A stretch of DNA of 64,000 bases, from NCBI GenBank assembly GCA_028688905.1, contig JAQTXH010000001.1, positions 909,670-973,669 on the forward strand, read 5' to 3'. Positions 10,397-20,262 of this stretch are shown one piece after another. The number at the start of each line of letters is the position of its first letter. Positions within the stretch are counted from its first letter, which is position 1. The position numbers were made by a program, and so were the translations under genes. The notes under the pieces are model-generated. The model saw only the letters and a list, made by a program, of their open reading frames with translations, had not been told where the DNA came from and searched no databases. The DNA comes from Acidiphilium sp. GTDB taxonomy: Bacteria; Pseudomonadota; Alphaproteobacteria; Acetobacterales; Acetobacteraceae.

Positions 10397-10630
10397 ATGA
10401 TTGCGGTGTTGAAGGAAGTCCGGCGCTTCAGCGGAACCCATGCCATGCATCATCGCTCACTCTTCGACATTGCCTTCGCTGCGATTGGGATGACCCCTGC
10501 GGCGCTTTCACCACCGGGAAATTATCAGTCTGACCGCCAGATCCGACGCAATCCTGATGACGACTGGCTCGACGGGAACTGGATCGCCGCATCCGAACCC
10601 CAATTTGGCGACGGCGCCGAGGCGGAATAA
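10397..10630 (+). CDS. small hypothetical protein (77 aa)
   Basis: ORF filling the gap between two membrane protein genes; no recognised family. Confidence 0.35.
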   Translation: MIAVLKEVRRFSGTHAMHHRSLFDIAFAAIGMTPAALSPPGNYQSDRQIRRNPDDDWLDGNWIAASEPQFGDGAEAE

Positions 10631-10632
10631 GA

Positions 10633-12267
10633 ATGCCAGATAATGGTTCCGCCTCCCGCTTTGTCGTTATTCCGTTACATGCCCATGGTGAAGTCGTCGC
10701 AATGATCCGGTCAGGAACCACTAAAATCCCTCAGGGTGCGGTTGTCACAGGGTGGGCCGGCGCGTTCGCGATTTTTGCGGTGGCGCTGGCGGCGAGGCTG
10801 TTCGGGCTGGGTGCCAAACCATTCTGGCTCGATGAGGTCTTCACCGTCAATCGCGCATCGCTGCCGGTTCCGGCGCTGATCGCCAATTCGCTGCGCAATC
10901 ATCATCTGCCGAGTTTTTTCCTGCTGGAACACGCGCTGATCGGCCTGGGTGCCGGCCCCGGGACATGGGCGCTACGGGCGATACCGGCAGTAGCGGGCGC
11001 GCTTACGGCTGTGCTGGTATTCGCGATTGCGTGGAAAATCGGCGGTCGCGCGGCAGCCTGGCTTGCCGGACTGTTGATGGCGCTGGCACCGTTGCAAGTG
11101 GGGTTCGGCCAGGAAGCGCGATCCTACACGATGATGATGGCATTCATTTTGCTTGCCCTATGGGGACTGATCGGCCTCGCCCTGGAGCCGGATGCCGCCG
11201 CATGCCGCCTACGCGAGCGCGCCGCGCCGCGTAGGGCCTGGGCGGCCTATGGTGTGGGCACGTTGGGGGCGCTGTGGACCCTGGGCGATTCGATCCCGTG
11301 GCTGATTGCGGCCAATATCGCGATGGTGGTGGCCATCCTGCCGCGCGTGACGGCAAAGCGCCGGTTTTTGGTGAATTGGGGTGTCATCCAGGCGGCAATC
11401 GTTTTCGCGGCGGCACCTGGTTATATCGCGATGATGCAGGCGGTGCGCGATCATGTGATGCGCAGCTTCAGTTGGATTCCACCGTTATCGCTGCGGGCAG
11501 GTTGGTCTGACGCGGCGAGCCTGTACGGTTTGCGTGACGCGACCATGGTGACGATGCATCTGCTGCCAACGCCGATTCCCGCCCTTGCGGCAATCGTTTT
11601 CGTCTCGGCCTGTGCGGGGGTGTGGCACCTGCGCCGCCAGCGTGCGCCGCTGATCGTGCTGGTGATTGCCTTCGTCGGGTTGCCAATCTCACTGGCACTG
11701 ATTTCGCTGATCCATCCGGTGCTGCTGCCGCGCTATTTGCTGTGGAGCGCCGCGCCATTCTTCATCCTCGCCGGATTTGGGATCGAGGCGTTGCCCCGGC
11801 GGGGACGTACCCTGATTCTTGGGGCGGCGGCGGTGATGCTCGCGGTCAATTTGTTCCCTTACTATCGGGCAGAAACCAAGCCGCGCTGGAATGAAGCGGC
11901 GGTGATTCTCGACGGCAGGATGGCGGCAGGCGATATGCTGCTGGTAAGTGACGGGTCTGCGCCGTTTATGCTCGATTTCGATCTGAAGACGATCAATCCT
12001 AATCACGCGCGATGGAAATCGACCAGTCACGTAAAACGGGCGGCAATAGCGCTGGCGCATGGGCATCGGGTGTTTGCGGTCTATGGGCCGGCGGGGCAGG
12101 GTAAGGAGCCTGGCGAACCGGCGTTTCTTGCCAAGATCGCGGCTCTCGGTGGTACCGCCGCGCCGATCAGAGCGGGTTCGGAAATCACCATTGAACAGAT
12201 CGACCCAGGGTCGCCCGGGGTGGTCGCATGCTCGGATGGCAACACCGATCCGGCGGCGTGTCCGTGA
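10633..12267 (+). CDS. glycosyltransferase family 39-like integral membrane protein
   Basis: FWLDEVFTVNRASLPVPALI...NHHLPSFFLLEHALI...LGFGQEARSYTMMMAFILLALWG is typical of the PMT/ArnT-like GT39 fold. Confidence 0.8.
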   Translation: MPDNGSASRFVVIPLHAHGEVVAMIRSGTTKIPQGAVVTGWAGAFAIFAVALAARLFGLGAKPFWLDEVFTVNRASLPVPALIANSLRNHHLPSFFLLEHALIGLGAGPGTWALRAIPAVAGALTAVLVFAIAWKIGGRAAAWLAGLLMALAPLQVGFGQEARSYTMMMAFILLALWGLIGLALEPDAAACRLRERAAPRRAWAAYGVGTLGALWTLGDSIPWLIAANIAMVVAILPRVTAKRRFLVNWGVIQAAIVFAAAPGYIAMMQAVRDHVMRSFSWIPPLSLRAGWSDAASLYGLRDATMVTMHLLPTPIPALAAIVFVSACAGVWHLRRQRAPLIVLVIAFVGLPISLALISLIHPVLLPRYLLWSAAPFFILAGFGIEALPRRGRTLILGAAAVMLAVNLFPYYRAETKPRWNEAAVILDGRMAAGDMLLVSDGSAPFMLDFDLKTINPNHARWKSTSHVKRAAIALAHGHRVFAVYGPAGQGKEPGEPAFLAKIAALGGTAAPIRAGSEITIEQIDPGSPGVVACSDGNTDPAACP

Positions 12268-12338
12268 ACGTCGTGTCAGTACGCTATCAGCTTTAGGCCT
12301 GTGCGGCTGAGCGGAACAGAAAAGCGGCGTAAGACTGC

Positions 12339-15300
12339 TCAAAAGTCCCATGCGGAAGTAGGGTTCCTGAGCGGCCTGAGACCGCCGTTCATAACGGTGT
12401 CGGGCAGCGAGAAGTCGTACCGCCCGAGGAAGTTGAGATGGCGCCAAATCAGCGGGGAGAGGTGGGCGATGTCGTCGTTACTGACGTCCATGAAGTCCGA
12501 CCTGACTTGGCGGATAGCCTCCTGCATGTAGATGGCGTTCCAATGCACGACGGCATTGAGAGCGAGGCCAAGGGCACCAAGCTGCTCTTCCTGCCCCTGT
12601 TGAAGCGGACTTCTGATTTCGCCGCGTTCGCCGTGATGAATGCGCCGGCCGAGGCGGTGGCGCAGTTCCGTGTGGTTGAGCTGGGTCAGGATGCGCCGGC
12701 GGAACGCCGCGTCGTCGACGTAGTGAAGGATGTGGATCGTCTTGGCGGCCCTGCCGATTTCGGAGAGCGCGCGGGCCAGGGTGGTCGGCTTGTCCCTGAC
12801 CTGGAGGGTCCGCATGATGCCCGCCGCCTTGAGATGCCCGAGTTTCAGCGAGCCAGCGAGGCGGATGGCATCCGCCCAGTTCTCCCGGATCAGCGGCAGG
12901 TTAATGGTGCCTTTGCTGACACCGTTAAACGGGCCGTAATCGGCTTTCCGGTCGATCCGCCAGAGCCTGGCGTCGCCGAGGTCGGCCAGGCGCGGGCTGA
13001 ACTGGTAGCCGAGCAGCCAGAACAGGCCGAACACCGCATCGGAGTACGCGGCGGTGTCGGTCATGAATTCGACCGGCTCCAGCTCGGTTTCCTGTTCGAG
13101 GAGAAGGGCGAGCAGCACCAGGCTGTCGCGCAGGGTACCGGGAACGACGATGCCGTTCAGGCCGCTGAACTGGTTGGACAGCAGGTTGTACCAGGTCACG
13201 CCGCGGGATTGGCCGAAATACTTCGGGTTCGGCCCGGCATGGATGGCACTCGACGGGGCGGTGAAGCGCATGCCGTCCGCCGAGGCGACATCGCCGGCAC
13301 CCCAGATTTTGATGAGCGGCAGCGCGGCATGGGCGGACACGATCCGCGCACTGGCGGCCGCGATGGTTTCCGGCCGGATGAAGTTCTGGCTGACCCAGGC
13401 CAAACGCTCCCGCCGGAGCGCCGGAACATCCTGCCGGCTAACCGCCTCGATGCCGATATTGCAGGCTTCCGCGACCAGGGCGGCGCACAGGCTGGTCTCG
13501 AAATGCTCTACCCTGGCCTGCCGCTCGCTGAGATGGGTGAAGGCCTTGGCAAAGCCGGTGCGTTGCATGATTTCTAGGACAAGGTCTGGCATGCCGGCTT
13601 TCGGCATGCGCCCCTGAACGGCCGGCCGCAGGGCGCGCATGCCCTCCGTATCCTCCAGCCGGTCGAGCGGCGTGACGACAATGCGGGTTTTGCCGTCCAC
13701 GGTCTCGAAGCGCAGATCGGGGTTGCTCGCCGCCCGATCGGCGACGGTGCGGTAGGCACCATCGAGCAGCTTCGACAAGGCGGCGATCTCGGTCTCGGCA
13801 TCCAGCGAGCGGTTGAGCGCCCGGCAGACGACCAGCTTGGACGCCTGCCATGTCGCGCCGTCCAGCATCCCGCGCCTGGGATCGCCGTACCGGGTGCCGG
13901 GGCTTGTGAAAATATCGCGGCGCTTCACGGCAGCTCGCCATGCATCGATGATGGCGAACACATAGGCCTTCGGATCGGCCACACGACCTTCCTCGTCTAG
14001 CACGTGCGGCTGCCAGGCTTTCGGGATCGCTGCTGCCGGCGCATCGCGCATTTTGGCATGGGACCAGTCGGCAATTTTCGCGAGATAGCGGATCGCTTCC
14101 TGCACGGCTTTGCCGCCAGGTGCGGCGTCCATCTCCAGCCTGGTGGCAATATTGAAGAACAACCGGCGCGCCCTGCGCCATCGAGCGAGAAGCTCCGCAT
14201 AAGGCTTGGCGTCGCGGGGCCTGGCGATCGCATCGACCTCGGCCATCGCGGCCACGAGATCGTCGCGGGGAAGCCGCTCGAACAGGACTTCGCGCCACAG
14301 GTCGAGCGGCAGGGCATTTTCTTCAAAGACCAGCTTGGCCATGTCGCGCAGCAGAAGCGCTGCATCGTCGAGATCGCGCAGGCTTCTCAGCCGGGCCTGC
14401 TTGTCCGCGGCTTCGGCATCCTTGACCAGGTCGGTGACCAACGCCTCGGCCAGTTCGGCGGCATCATCCTGCGCTGCCGACTCAAGCGTATGGAACAGCG
14501 CCGCCACGGTAGCCGTCCGGCGCGGTTCCTGGAGGGCAGCGATCGCGGACGGCTTACCCGCACGCGCGACCCGCGCTAGCCGCTCCAGGCTCGCGGCGGG
14601 AACGCCCCTTGGCGGCGATGGCCGCAGATCGAACGCGCGAATGGCTTCGAGCCTGTTCAGGTGATGCAGGAACTCGCCGGAGGACCGCTGGGTCGGCACG
14701 GTTCGCAGGGCGTCCAGCGCAGCGAAGCCGCTTTCGCTGCCTTCATCGAACAGCTTGGCAATGCGCTCGCGCTGCTTGTCGTCGAGAGCGGCAACAAGAC
14801 GCTTCCAAAGACGCTTTTGCGCCCGATCCCGGATGCGGCCCACAAAACGTTCGAGGACGCTGACGCCCGGCAGCAGCACCTTGTTGACGACAAGCCACGA
14901 CGCGGCGCGCTCGATCAGCGGGCCGGGGTGGTCGTCGCCGCTCCAGCACAATGCATAAAGCCATCGGGTCAGACGAAACCGGGCAGGTCCATTGTCCGCA
15001 AATTCGGTAAAGCCATAACGGTCACGGATTAGGGCAAGATGCCGGATGCGCCGGCTATTATGGTCAAAATAGCCCTTGATAGAGGTTCCTTCCTTCAGGC
15101 CAAGCTGGCTGATCAGGAAAGCCGTGACAGAGCCAGGGATTTCGAGATCAGCACCAGGGAAGACGCCGAGGAACCTGGCCGACCCCAGCATGAGCGCGAA
15201 GCCCAGGCGGTTGTGGTCTCCACGCAGCCCATCGGTGACCTCACGGTCGCTTCGGTCCAAATAAAAATACTGCGCCAGCTGATCCGGCGAAGGAGCGGCT

Positions 15301-15353
15301 GTAAAATTGGCATAGCGTTGCCGCTGCTCGTCGGACAGGTGGCGGGTGGGCAT
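12339..15353 (-). CDS. tnpA: Tn3 family transposase
   Basis: 1004 aa; N-terminal DUF4158-like region (MPTRHLSDEQRQRYANF) and C-terminal Tn3 DDE domain (FMTDTAAYSDAVFGLFWLLGYQFSPRLADLGDARLWR). Confidence 0.97.
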   Translation of the reverse strand: MPTRHLSDEQRQRYANFTAAPSPDQLAQYFYLDRSDREVTDGLRGDHNRLGFALMLGSARFLGVFPGADLEIPGSVTAFLISQLGLKEGTSIKGYFDHNSRRIRHLALIRDRYGFTEFADNGPARFRLTRWLYALCWSGDDHPGPLIERAASWLVVNKVLLPGVSVLERFVGRIRDRAQKRLWKRLVAALDDKQRERIAKLFDEGSESGFAALDALRTVPTQRSSGEFLHHLNRLEAIRAFDLRPSPPRGVPAASLERLARVARAGKPSAIAALQEPRRTATVAALFHTLESAAQDDAAELAEALVTDLVKDAEAADKQARLRSLRDLDDAALLLRDMAKLVFEENALPLDLWREVLFERLPRDDLVAAMAEVDAIARPRDAKPYAELLARWRRARRLFFNIATRLEMDAAPGGKAVQEAIRYLAKIADWSHAKMRDAPAAAIPKAWQPHVLDEEGRVADPKAYVFAIIDAWRAAVKRRDIFTSPGTRYGDPRRGMLDGATWQASKLVVCRALNRSLDAETEIAALSKLLDGAYRTVADRAASNPDLRFETVDGKTRIVVTPLDRLEDTEGMRALRPAVQGRMPKAGMPDLVLEIMQRTGFAKAFTHLSERQARVEHFETSLCAALVAEACNIGIEAVSRQDVPALRRERLAWVSQNFIRPETIAAASARIVSAHAALPLIKIWGAGDVASADGMRFTAPSSAIHAGPNPKYFGQSRGVTWYNLLSNQFSGLNGIVVPGTLRDSLVLLALLLEQETELEPVEFMTDTAAYSDAVFGLFWLLGYQFSPRLADLGDARLWRIDRKADYGPFNGVSKGTINLPLIRENWADAIRLAGSLKLGHLKAAGIMRTLQVRDKPTTLARALSEIGRAAKTIHILHYVDDAAFRRRILTQLNHTELRHRLGRRIHHGERGEIRSPLQQGQEEQLGALGLALNAVVHWNAIYMQEAIRQVRSDFMDVSNDDIAHLSPLIWRHLNFLGRYDFSLPDTVMNGGLRPLRNPTSAWDF

Positions 15354-15484
15354 ATCGTGCGGAACTTAGGAGTTTTGCGAAGGGTTAACGAGGCACGGAA
15401 AACACGTGATATTTTCCTTGCAAAATACCTATGCGGAAATCAATATATTTGCAATATGTTTTGCAACGCCGGGAAGGCACTCGC

Positions 15485-16033
15485 ATGAAGCTTGGGTACG
15501 CACGGGTCTCGACCGGGGACCAGAACCTCGAAGGTCAGTGCCAGCGCCTCTCGGCGGCCGGATGCGAAAAGCTGTTCGAGGAGAAAATCTCCGGCGCAAC
15601 ACGCAATCGCCCCAAGCTCGAGAAGTTGATCGAGCACCTTCGCAAAGATGACATCCTGGTCGTGACCCGCCTCGACCGCTTGGCCCGCTCAACCTCCGAT
15701 CTCCTGCGGATAGCCGAACGCCTCACCGAAAAAAGCGCAGGATTACAGTCCCTTGACGAACCGTGGGCCGACACGACAAGCCCTTCCGGCCGGATGGTCA
15801 TGACGATCTTCGCAGGCATAGCCGAGTTCGAGCGCACTCTCATCATCAGCCGGACAAACGACGGCAGGGTGACCGCCAAAGCACGCGGCGTCGTCTTTGG
15901 ACGGCCAAAGAAAATGCGCCCGGATCAGCAGCAACTGGCACGGGAACTCGTGCGAGATGGGAAGTCGATCAGCGCCGTTGCCAGGACCTTCGACGTTCAC
16001 CCGGCGACGATTTACCGCGTCATTGAGGGATAG
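15485..16033 (+). CDS. tnpR: serine recombinase / resolvase of Tn-1
   Basis: MKLGYARVSTGDQNLEGQ...VVTRLDRLARSTSDLL; C-terminal HTH; divergent from tnpA. Confidence 0.93.
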   Translation: MKLGYARVSTGDQNLEGQCQRLSAAGCEKLFEEKISGATRNRPKLEKLIEHLRKDDILVVTRLDRLARSTSDLLRIAERLTEKSAGLQSLDEPWADTTSPSGRMVMTIFAGIAEFERTLIISRTNDGRVTAKARGVVFGRPKKMRPDQQQLARELVRDGKSISAVARTFDVHPATIYRVIEG

Positions 16034-16115
16034 GTGGCCTTACGCCGCTTTTCTGTTCCTCTCAGCCGCACAGGCCCTTTAACAGAATCAGACAGCTAAG
16101 CTGACGAAACCAACG

Positions 16116-16790
16116 TTACTCGGCCAGGGCTGGACCGGTTGATGCGCGATGCCGGCCACGCCGGAGCAGCATGATGCCAATCGTGGTCGAGGCCGCGAAC
16201 AGGCCGACGCCGATCTCGATTTGGGTGCCGCGCGCAATGCGGCTACCGGAGCCGAGCAAAGCGAAAATCACGGTCTGCGGCACGAAACCCACGGCGGACC
16301 CCATGATGAACCCGCGCAACGGCACCGCCGAAACCCCAGCCAGAAGATTAAGCAACAAATTGTTTCCTACCGGCATCAGGCGCAGAGTGAGGGCGGTGAT
16401 AAACGGCTTTGTGGTGAGCAGCCGGTCGAGGCGCAGCGCGCGACCCCGCAGACGCGACTGCACGAAATCCCGCGCGATCAACCGTGCCCAGAAAAAATCG
16501 GCGGCGCACCCAACGACCTGCGCCAGCAGCGCCAGCGCACCACCTTCTGCGACACCCCAGGCATAGCCCGCCGCGAACGCAACGATTTGGCGCGGCATAC
16601 CGACTGCGCAAGCCAACGCGCCGAGGCCGACGACCATGGCCGCATCCGCGAGGCTGGCGTGGGCGTGCGCATGCGATTTCAGGATCGCTCCGAACGGCAA
16701 CATGTGCAACGCCAGCGCCCCTCCGGTGAGGCCGAGCAGCAATAGTGCCGGCTTGACGATCAGTTTCAGCACGAGCGGAGGTCGGGGCAT
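16116..16790 (-). CDS. TVP38/TMEM64 (VTT domain) membrane protein
   Basis: ALACAVGMPRQIVAFAAGYAWGVAEGGALALLAQVVGCAADFFWAR...LRLMPVGNNLLLNLLAGVSAVPLRGFIMGSAVGFVP. Confidence 0.85.
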   Translation of the reverse strand: MPRPPLVLKLIVKPALLLLGLTGGALALHMLPFGAILKSHAHAHASLADAAMVVGLGALACAVGMPRQIVAFAAGYAWGVAEGGALALLAQVVGCAADFFWARLIARDFVQSRLRGRALRLDRLLTTKPFITALTLRLMPVGNNLLLNLLAGVSAVPLRGFIMGSAVGFVPQTVIFALLGSGSRIARGTQIEIGVGLFAASTTIGIMLLRRGRHRASTGPALAE

Positions 16791-16800
16791 TCGGGACCGC

Positions 16801-17610
16801 CTACTTGCTGTGTTCGAGCGGTTGATGCGCCAGGCTTGCCGTAGTCGTGGGTACTAATGGGGCGGTCTGTGTCGTATCGCCGGGGGTGATCTCGGGGCGG
16901 TTCCAGCGGTGCTGTAGCCAGAATACCCCGGCCAGATCGACCACGCCCACTTTCAGACGGCCCCAGGTGCCGTAGTGCGAAGCGCCTGACTGACGAGGCC
17001 GGTGACCGACCGGGTGGGAGATCACGGCACCACCGGCGCGGATGAACAGCGCCGGCAGAAATCGATGCATGTGGTCGAAATGTGGCAAGGCCAGAAACGC
17101 GTCGCGTCGAAACAGTTTCAAGCCACAGCCGGTGTCGGGCGTTGCGTCGCCCAGCAGGCGCGCGCGTATTTTGTTGGCGATGCGCGAACTGAACCGCTTG
17201 ACCGCGTCGTCCTGCCGGTGTTGGCGGTGACCGGCGATCAGGATGGGGGCAGCGGTTCGGTCGCGGCGCAGTGCGACATCGATCATGGCAGGGATGTCGG
17301 CGGGGTCGTTCTGGCCATCGCCATCGAGTGTGGCAATCCAGGTGGCGTCGGCGTGGCGCACGCCAGTGATGATGGCCGCACTCTGACCACAGCTCGCCCG
17401 GTGGTGGACGACGCGCAGATCGTGGCTGGCGCACGCGGCCCGGGTCAGAATGGCCCCGGTCGCGTCGGTGCTGCCATCGTCGACATAGACGATCTCGTAG
17501 TCGAGGCCCGCCATGGCTGTGCGGATTTCGCGCAGCAAGGGTTCGATGTTCGCAGCCTCGTTATGCACCGGCACAACGACGGCAACGCTGCGGCTGGTTG
17601 GATTTTGCAT
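16801..17610 (-). CDS. glycosyltransferase family 2 (polyprenyl-phosphate sugar synthase-like)
   Basis: SVAVVVPVHNEAANIEPLLREI...YVDDGSTDATGAIL...TLDGDGQNDPADIPAM. Confidence 0.9.
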   Translation of the reverse strand: MQNPTSRSVAVVVPVHNEAANIEPLLREIRTAMAGLDYEIVYVDDGSTDATGAILTRAACASHDLRVVHHRASCGQSAAIITGVRHADATWIATLDGDGQNDPADIPAMIDVALRRDRTAAPILIAGHRQHRQDDAVKRFSSRIANKIRARLLGDATPDTGCGLKLFRRDAFLALPHFDHMHRFLPALFIRAGGAVISHPVGHRPRQSGASHYGTWGRLKVGVVDLAGVFWLQHRWNRPEITPGDTTQTAPLVPTTTASLAHQPLEHSK

Positions 17611-17831
17611 GGTCCGGTTTCCTGATCTGGCTGATCCATAGTCATCGCAGCATTGTGAGCGAATTTGGGCATATCTGTGGCCAAGATTAGGACAGCGCAG
17701 AATGTGATCGATACGGGCAGAATCCGGTTGTCACCTTTATCATCGCGGCTTCATTAGTTTCCATAATATTTCTTCTGCGACTTTTAAAACAGCTCACAGG
17801 CTCCGGCTGCAACCCTACTGAGGGGTGCGGG

Positions 17832-18800
17832 TCAGCCTTCCAGCCTGCGCAACTGGGATGCGCTGCGCCCGAGCCGGCGGCGCAACAGATTACGCAAGGT
17901 GACGGCATCGGAATAGCCGACCTCGATCGCGATTCGCTCGACGCTTTCGCCGCTCGTTTGCAGCAGATGGACTGCGCGTTCGACTCGCAAATCTTGAAAA
18001 TAGGACAGCGGCGTCTTGCCCAGCACGACGCGTAGTCGTCGTGCCAAGGTGCGCGGGCTGGCACCGATCGCGCGCGACGCATCGTCCAGGGAAAATCCGT
18101 TGAACAAGTTCTCGCGGGCCCAGCGCTCGAAGCGCTCGACCACTGCATCTGCGTGGGTCAGGTGATCCGGTATGGCATAGGCCACCTGGGAGGAGCGCGG
18201 GTCGATCATCAGATAACGCGCCGTGACGGCGGCCAGCGCCGGACTGATCTGGCGTACGAGCCAGAGGGCGAGGTCAAAATGCGCAAGTGCCGCGCCTGCC
18301 GTCACGACGTCGTTGGATCGAACGACCATGCGCCCATCATCGAGAACGACTTTCGGATAGCGCGCCCTGAAAAATGGTCCCAACCACCAACTGGTCGTCG
18401 CCGTTCGGCCATCAAGCAATCCGCTTTCGGCGAGAACGAAGGTGCCTGTGCAGGCGGCGGCTACCATTACGCCCTCGGTTTGCCGGGCGCGCAGCAGCGT
18501 CCCCGCCCTGGCGACGTCTCGATGGCCGAGCGCGCCGGCCAGGGTCTGTGGTGTCTTGACCCCGAGCGCCGGCACAACGATGACGTCAGGACGCGACAAG
18601 GCCGATGCCATCTGCGTCGGAACCTTCAGGCCGTTGGCCGTCGTCACACCGCGCCTGACGCCGATGACGCGCGTGAGGAGGACTGGAGCCGAGAGTCCGC
18701 GCTGCTCCCTCCCGAGTTCAGCCGCTATCGCGAGCGTATCCTGCACCGCGGCAAGGCCGGTGTCGAAAACCCCGTCGAGCGCGAGAATATCGATAAGCAT
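17832..18800 (-). CDS. GlxA family transcriptional regulator (DJ-1/PfpI domain plus AraC HTH)
   Basis: N-terminal class-I glutamine amidotransferase-like domain with ACTGTFVLAESGLLDGR; C-terminal AraC HTH (GASPRTLARRLRVVLGKTPLSYFQDLRVERAVHLL). Confidence 0.9.
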   Translation of the reverse strand: MLIDILALDGVFDTGLAAVQDTLAIAAELGREQRGLSAPVLLTRVIGVRRGVTTANGLKVPTQMASALSRPDVIVVPALGVKTPQTLAGALGHRDVARAGTLLRARQTEGVMVAAACTGTFVLAESGLLDGRTATTSWWLGPFFRARYPKVVLDDGRMVVRSNDVVTAGAALAHFDLALWLVRQISPALAAVTARYLMIDPRSSQVAYAIPDHLTHADAVVERFERWARENLFNGFSLDDASRAIGASPRTLARRLRVVLGKTPLSYFQDLRVERAVHLLQTSGESVERIAIEVGYSDAVTLRNLLRRRLGRSASQLRRLEG

Positions 18801-18899
18801 GGCGAGAATAGTATCAAAAATGTCGATCTTGCCAAGCGCGTCGATGGCCTGTTTGCCCTAATTTTCCAGCTTATCATTATACCAGCAACGGAGAGACCG

Positions 18900-19202
18900 A
18901 TGGTAAAACTTGCACTGTACGTACGCCTTGAAGCCAAACCGGGAAAGGAAACCACGCTCAAGGCGTTTCTCGAAAGCGCCTTGCCGCTGGCGCAGGGTGA
19001 GGTGTTGACACCCGTGTGGTTTGCACTTCAGTTCGGCCCAAGCACGTTCGGCATCTTTGACGCCTTCGCCGACGAGGCGGGCCGGCAGGCCCATCTCGGT
19101 GGTGCCATCGCCGCGGCACTTATGTCCAAGGCCGACGAGTTGCTGGCGGCTCCGCCCACGATCGAGAATGTCGACCTTCTCGCCACGAAACTGCCGGGAT
19201 AG
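18900..19202 (+). CDS. putative quinol monooxygenase (ABM domain)
   Basis: MVKLALYVRLEAKPGKETTLKAFLESALPLAQGE..., 100 aa dimeric alpha-beta barrel type; divergent from the GlxA-type regulator. Confidence 0.8.
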   Translation: MVKLALYVRLEAKPGKETTLKAFLESALPLAQGEVLTPVWFALQFGPSTFGIFDAFADEAGRQAHLGGAIAAALMSKADELLAAPPTIENVDLLATKLPG

Positions 19203-19461
19203 GTCGGGAATGCAAGAATGGCCGCATTCGTTATCGCCGGTGGGCGTTCCAAATTCCGCCCACCCACGGCCTCTGCTCCTCCGGACTGTCTCTAGCTCAG
19301 TCAATCCAGTTCTCTGGTCCGGTGGTTATCTTCATCGCTCCAAGTGAGTCGCCCCGCAGACGATCCGCTCTGACGCGACAATCTCGCGGTATCGTACCAA
19401 AACGTGCGACCAGCGACAGATGGCAGGGCGTACACCTATCGCCGGTTACGGTAGCATAGGT

Positions 19462-19551
19462 TGGCGGATGGGGTGGGATTCGAACCCACGGAACGCTTTC
19501 ACGTTCGGCGGTTTTCAAGACCGCTACCTTAAACCACTCGGTCACCCATCC
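19462..19551 (-). tRNA. tRNA-Ser (anticodon TGA), CCA encoded
   Basis: Reverse complement ggatgggtgaccgagtggtttaaggtagcggtcttgaaaaccgccgaacgtgaaagcgttccgtgggttcgaatcccaccccatccgcca: long variable arm, TTCGAAT T-loop, TGA anticodon. Confidence 0.95.
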
Positions 19552-19689
19552 TAGGCACCGGCGCGCCGATGTAGCCTGCCCGTCATCGGTACTCAAGACG
19601 GCGTTGCTCATTGCGATGAAATGACTATATTGATTTTGTGATTTTAAATAGATCCAACCCGTGCTGGTTTCGCTCTGAAAGATTTGGCC

Positions 19690-20238
19690 ATGGCTGAGAC
19701 TATGATGTCCACCGAAAATCTCTTCCTCCAGGACGTGACGGCCATGCGGTTGAGTGCGCGCGACTTTCTGGCCCAAGGCGTGAGTCGCGACGCTGCGGGG
19801 CAAGACACCTGCGCTACGATCAAACTGCTGCAAGCCGCCCTGAGCGTCGAAATCGTCTGCGTCTGGCGCTACACTATGATGTCGGTTTCCGCGCGCGGTT
19901 TGAGCGATGAGCAAGTGGGCTTCGAATTTCAGGAACAGTCGAATGACGAACGCAGACACGCCCGTATGGTTGCCGAACGCATTGAGCAACTGGGCGGAAC
20001 ACCGAATTTTCAGCCCGAGGGGCTGACGTCACGCCTCACCATGGAATATGGCACCGATGCCGACCTTGATAGCATGATCGCCCAGAACCTCGCTGCCGAG
20101 CAGGCAGTTATCGCTTACTATAACGACCTGATCCGCCATTTTCAGGACACCGATCCGCAGACCACCGCGATGTTTGAACGTATTTTGCTGGATGAGGAAA
20201 ACCACGCGACCGATATGCAGGATTTGCTCGGACCCTGA
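19690..20238 (+). CDS. ferritin-like domain protein (bacterioferritin/Dps-like)
   Basis: Paired E-x-x-H helices: LQAALSVEIVCVWRYTMM...QEQSNDERRHARMVAERIEQLGG...EQAVIAYYNDLIRHF...DEENHATDMQDLL. Confidence 0.85.
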   Translation: MAETMMSTENLFLQDVTAMRLSARDFLAQGVSRDAAGQDTCATIKLLQAALSVEIVCVWRYTMMSVSARGLSDEQVGFEFQEQSNDERRHARMVAERIEQLGGTPNFQPEGLTSRLTMEYGTDADLDSMIAQNLAAEQAVIAYYNDLIRHFQDTDPQTTAMFERILLDEENHATDMQDLLGP

Positions 20239-20262
20239 AATCACTCGATCGGCATCGCCACT

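Larger units (their letters stand above)
12291..16081. mobile_element. Tn3-family transposon (Tn-1) with flanking 5-bp target duplication CTTTA; element proper 12296-16076
   Basis: Terminal inverted repeats 12296-12333 and 16039-16076 match at 37/38 positions; CTTTA at 12291-12295 and 16077-16081; encodes tnpA and tnpR. Confidence 0.95.

Noticed and set aside
19203-19551. Possible integration (att) site at tRNA-Ser with an island to its left
   Set aside because: No integrase in this window and no second copy of the tRNA 3' end was seen; neighbouring genes look chromosomal.
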